Positions 6,086-6,396 of a DNA stretch of 6,396 bases are shown here, in pieces. The notes beneath the pieces are model-generated. The model was given only the letters and a program-made list of their open reading frames with translations, was not told where the DNA came from and made no database searches. Location of the stretch: positions 1 to 6,396 of the forward strand of contig NZ_MXAP01000139.1 in assembly GCF_002027555.1 (NCBI RefSeq). Reading direction: 5' to 3'. Both the position numbers and the translations under genes were made by a program. This stretch comes from Moraxella equi. GTDB lineage: Bacteria > Pseudomonadota > Gammaproteobacteria > Pseudomonadales > Moraxellaceae. Numbering within the stretch: position 1 is the first letter of the stretch; the number at the start of each line of letters is the position of its first letter.

Positions 6086-6163
6086 TTAATTTATAAGGCA
6101 CATACTGCCGTACTCATAAAGCGTAGTCCAGTCTTTTTGCAATGAATTTTCACTTTTTAAAAC
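6086..6163 (-). other. Displaced C-terminal tail of the right-edge gene
   Basis: Past the TAA at 6157-6159 the frame shifted by one base reads LKSENSLQKDWTTLYEYG and six more residues, then stops at TAA 6086-6088. Adding one T in the T4A5 run at 6154-6162 makes the edge gene run through VKFLKSENS without a break. The new stop falls 18 bases before the ATG of the 148-residue gene, a normal operon gap. The composition is protein-like (Trp, three Tyr or Cys, balanced charges). The cause may be a mutation in a short homopolymer run or a sequence error. Confidence 0.55.
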
Positions 6164-6396
6164 TTAACCAAAATATTGTCCTCGTAGCCAATTTGTGCGT
6201 TAATGCGAGCATTGACAACAATCCGCTTAAAGCCCCCAACCCTTTGCCAAGTGGGTGGCTCGTACTGCTCTACATAAGCCATATAATCCATCAATTCGCT
6301 TTCGGTGGAGCTAAAAAAGATAAAAGGTGGACGCACAAACTGCATCAGCCGTAAAAATTTCGTCATACCAAAATAGCCGTGCTTGGCATAAGCCCC
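6157..6396 (-). CDS. 3' part of an unrecognised gene, cut by the window edge and probably frameshifted
   Basis: The minus-strand frame is open from the right edge to a TAA at 6157-6159. It gives at least 79 residues and is 5'-incomplete: ten codons reading GAYAKHGYFG precede the first Met in view at 6366, so that Met is probably not the start. The protein looks real and soluble (FVRPPFIFF, YVEQYEPPTWQRVGGFKR, NARINAQIGYEDN), but I cannot name a family. The stop lies in a TTTTAAAAAG run and a protein-like tail continues in the next frame (see 6086-6163), so a one-base loss is likely. It is probably the first or upstream gene of the operon with the 148-residue protein. Confidence 0.6.
   Translation of the reverse strand, partial: GAYAKHGYFGMTKFLRLMQFVRPPFIFFSSTESELMDYMAYVEQYEPPTWQRVGGFKRIVVNARINAQIGYEDNILVKF

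Noticed and set aside
6090..6095. TATAAA on the minus strand as a -10 for the 148-residue gene
   Set aside because: No acceptable -35 lies 16-18 bases upstream, and the stretch is probably the coding tail of the upstream gene, so operon transcription is simpler.
1..6396. CRISPR array, tRNA or rRNA genes, or insertion sequence with terminal repeats
   Set aside because: No regularly spaced repeats, cloverleaf-like or rRNA-like stretches, or transposase-like proteins were seen on either strand.

Overview
The window looks like a chromosomal segment of a gammaproteobacterium of the Moraxellaceae, most likely Moraxella. This rests on overall protein character, on a LysR regulator that reads like the CatM/BenM group of Acinetobacter and relatives, on moderate to low G+C with very A+T-rich intergenic DNA, and on a short intergenic sequence resembling a repeat I associate with Moraxella and Neisseria genomes. 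The assignment is an inference and no species is claimed.

Left part (1-3800): a complete leucyl aminopeptidase gene (pepA, minus strand) ends at a strong hairpin terminator near the left edge. It is transcribed divergently from a gene for a probable exported protein of 613 residues made of about ten degenerate WG repeats. The 327-base gap between them holds a promoter for each. A LysR-type regulator follows the WG gene on the same strand after 20 bases and may be co-transcribed with it.

Middle (4723-5038): a convergent gap of 316 bases. It has an almost pure A/T stretch, TATGCA/TGCATA dyads that look like operator sites although no gene starts here, and a hairpin-bearing segment that resembles a frameshift-damaged dispersed repeat.

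Right part (5039-6396), all minus strand: a truncated gene entering from the right edge, an unrecognised acidic 148-residue protein, a terminator, and then a 160-residue protein with its own near-consensus extended -10 promoter. The 160-residue protein has the hallmarks of a small ADP-ribosyltransferase. From memory it matches AcrIF11, the anti-CRISPR that ADP-ribosylates Cas8f, at both ends and at the proposed catalytic aspartate. AcrIF11 relatives are known markers of anti-CRISPR loci in Moraxella, so this is the most exciting part of the window. A toxin or phage ADP-ribosyltransferase remains a real alternative.

The edge gene seems to have lost one base near its 3' end: a protein-like tail continues in the next frame and stops 18 bases before the 148-residue gene, as expected for an intact operon. 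The left part therefore reads as ordinary chromosome and the right part as a small accessory cluster.
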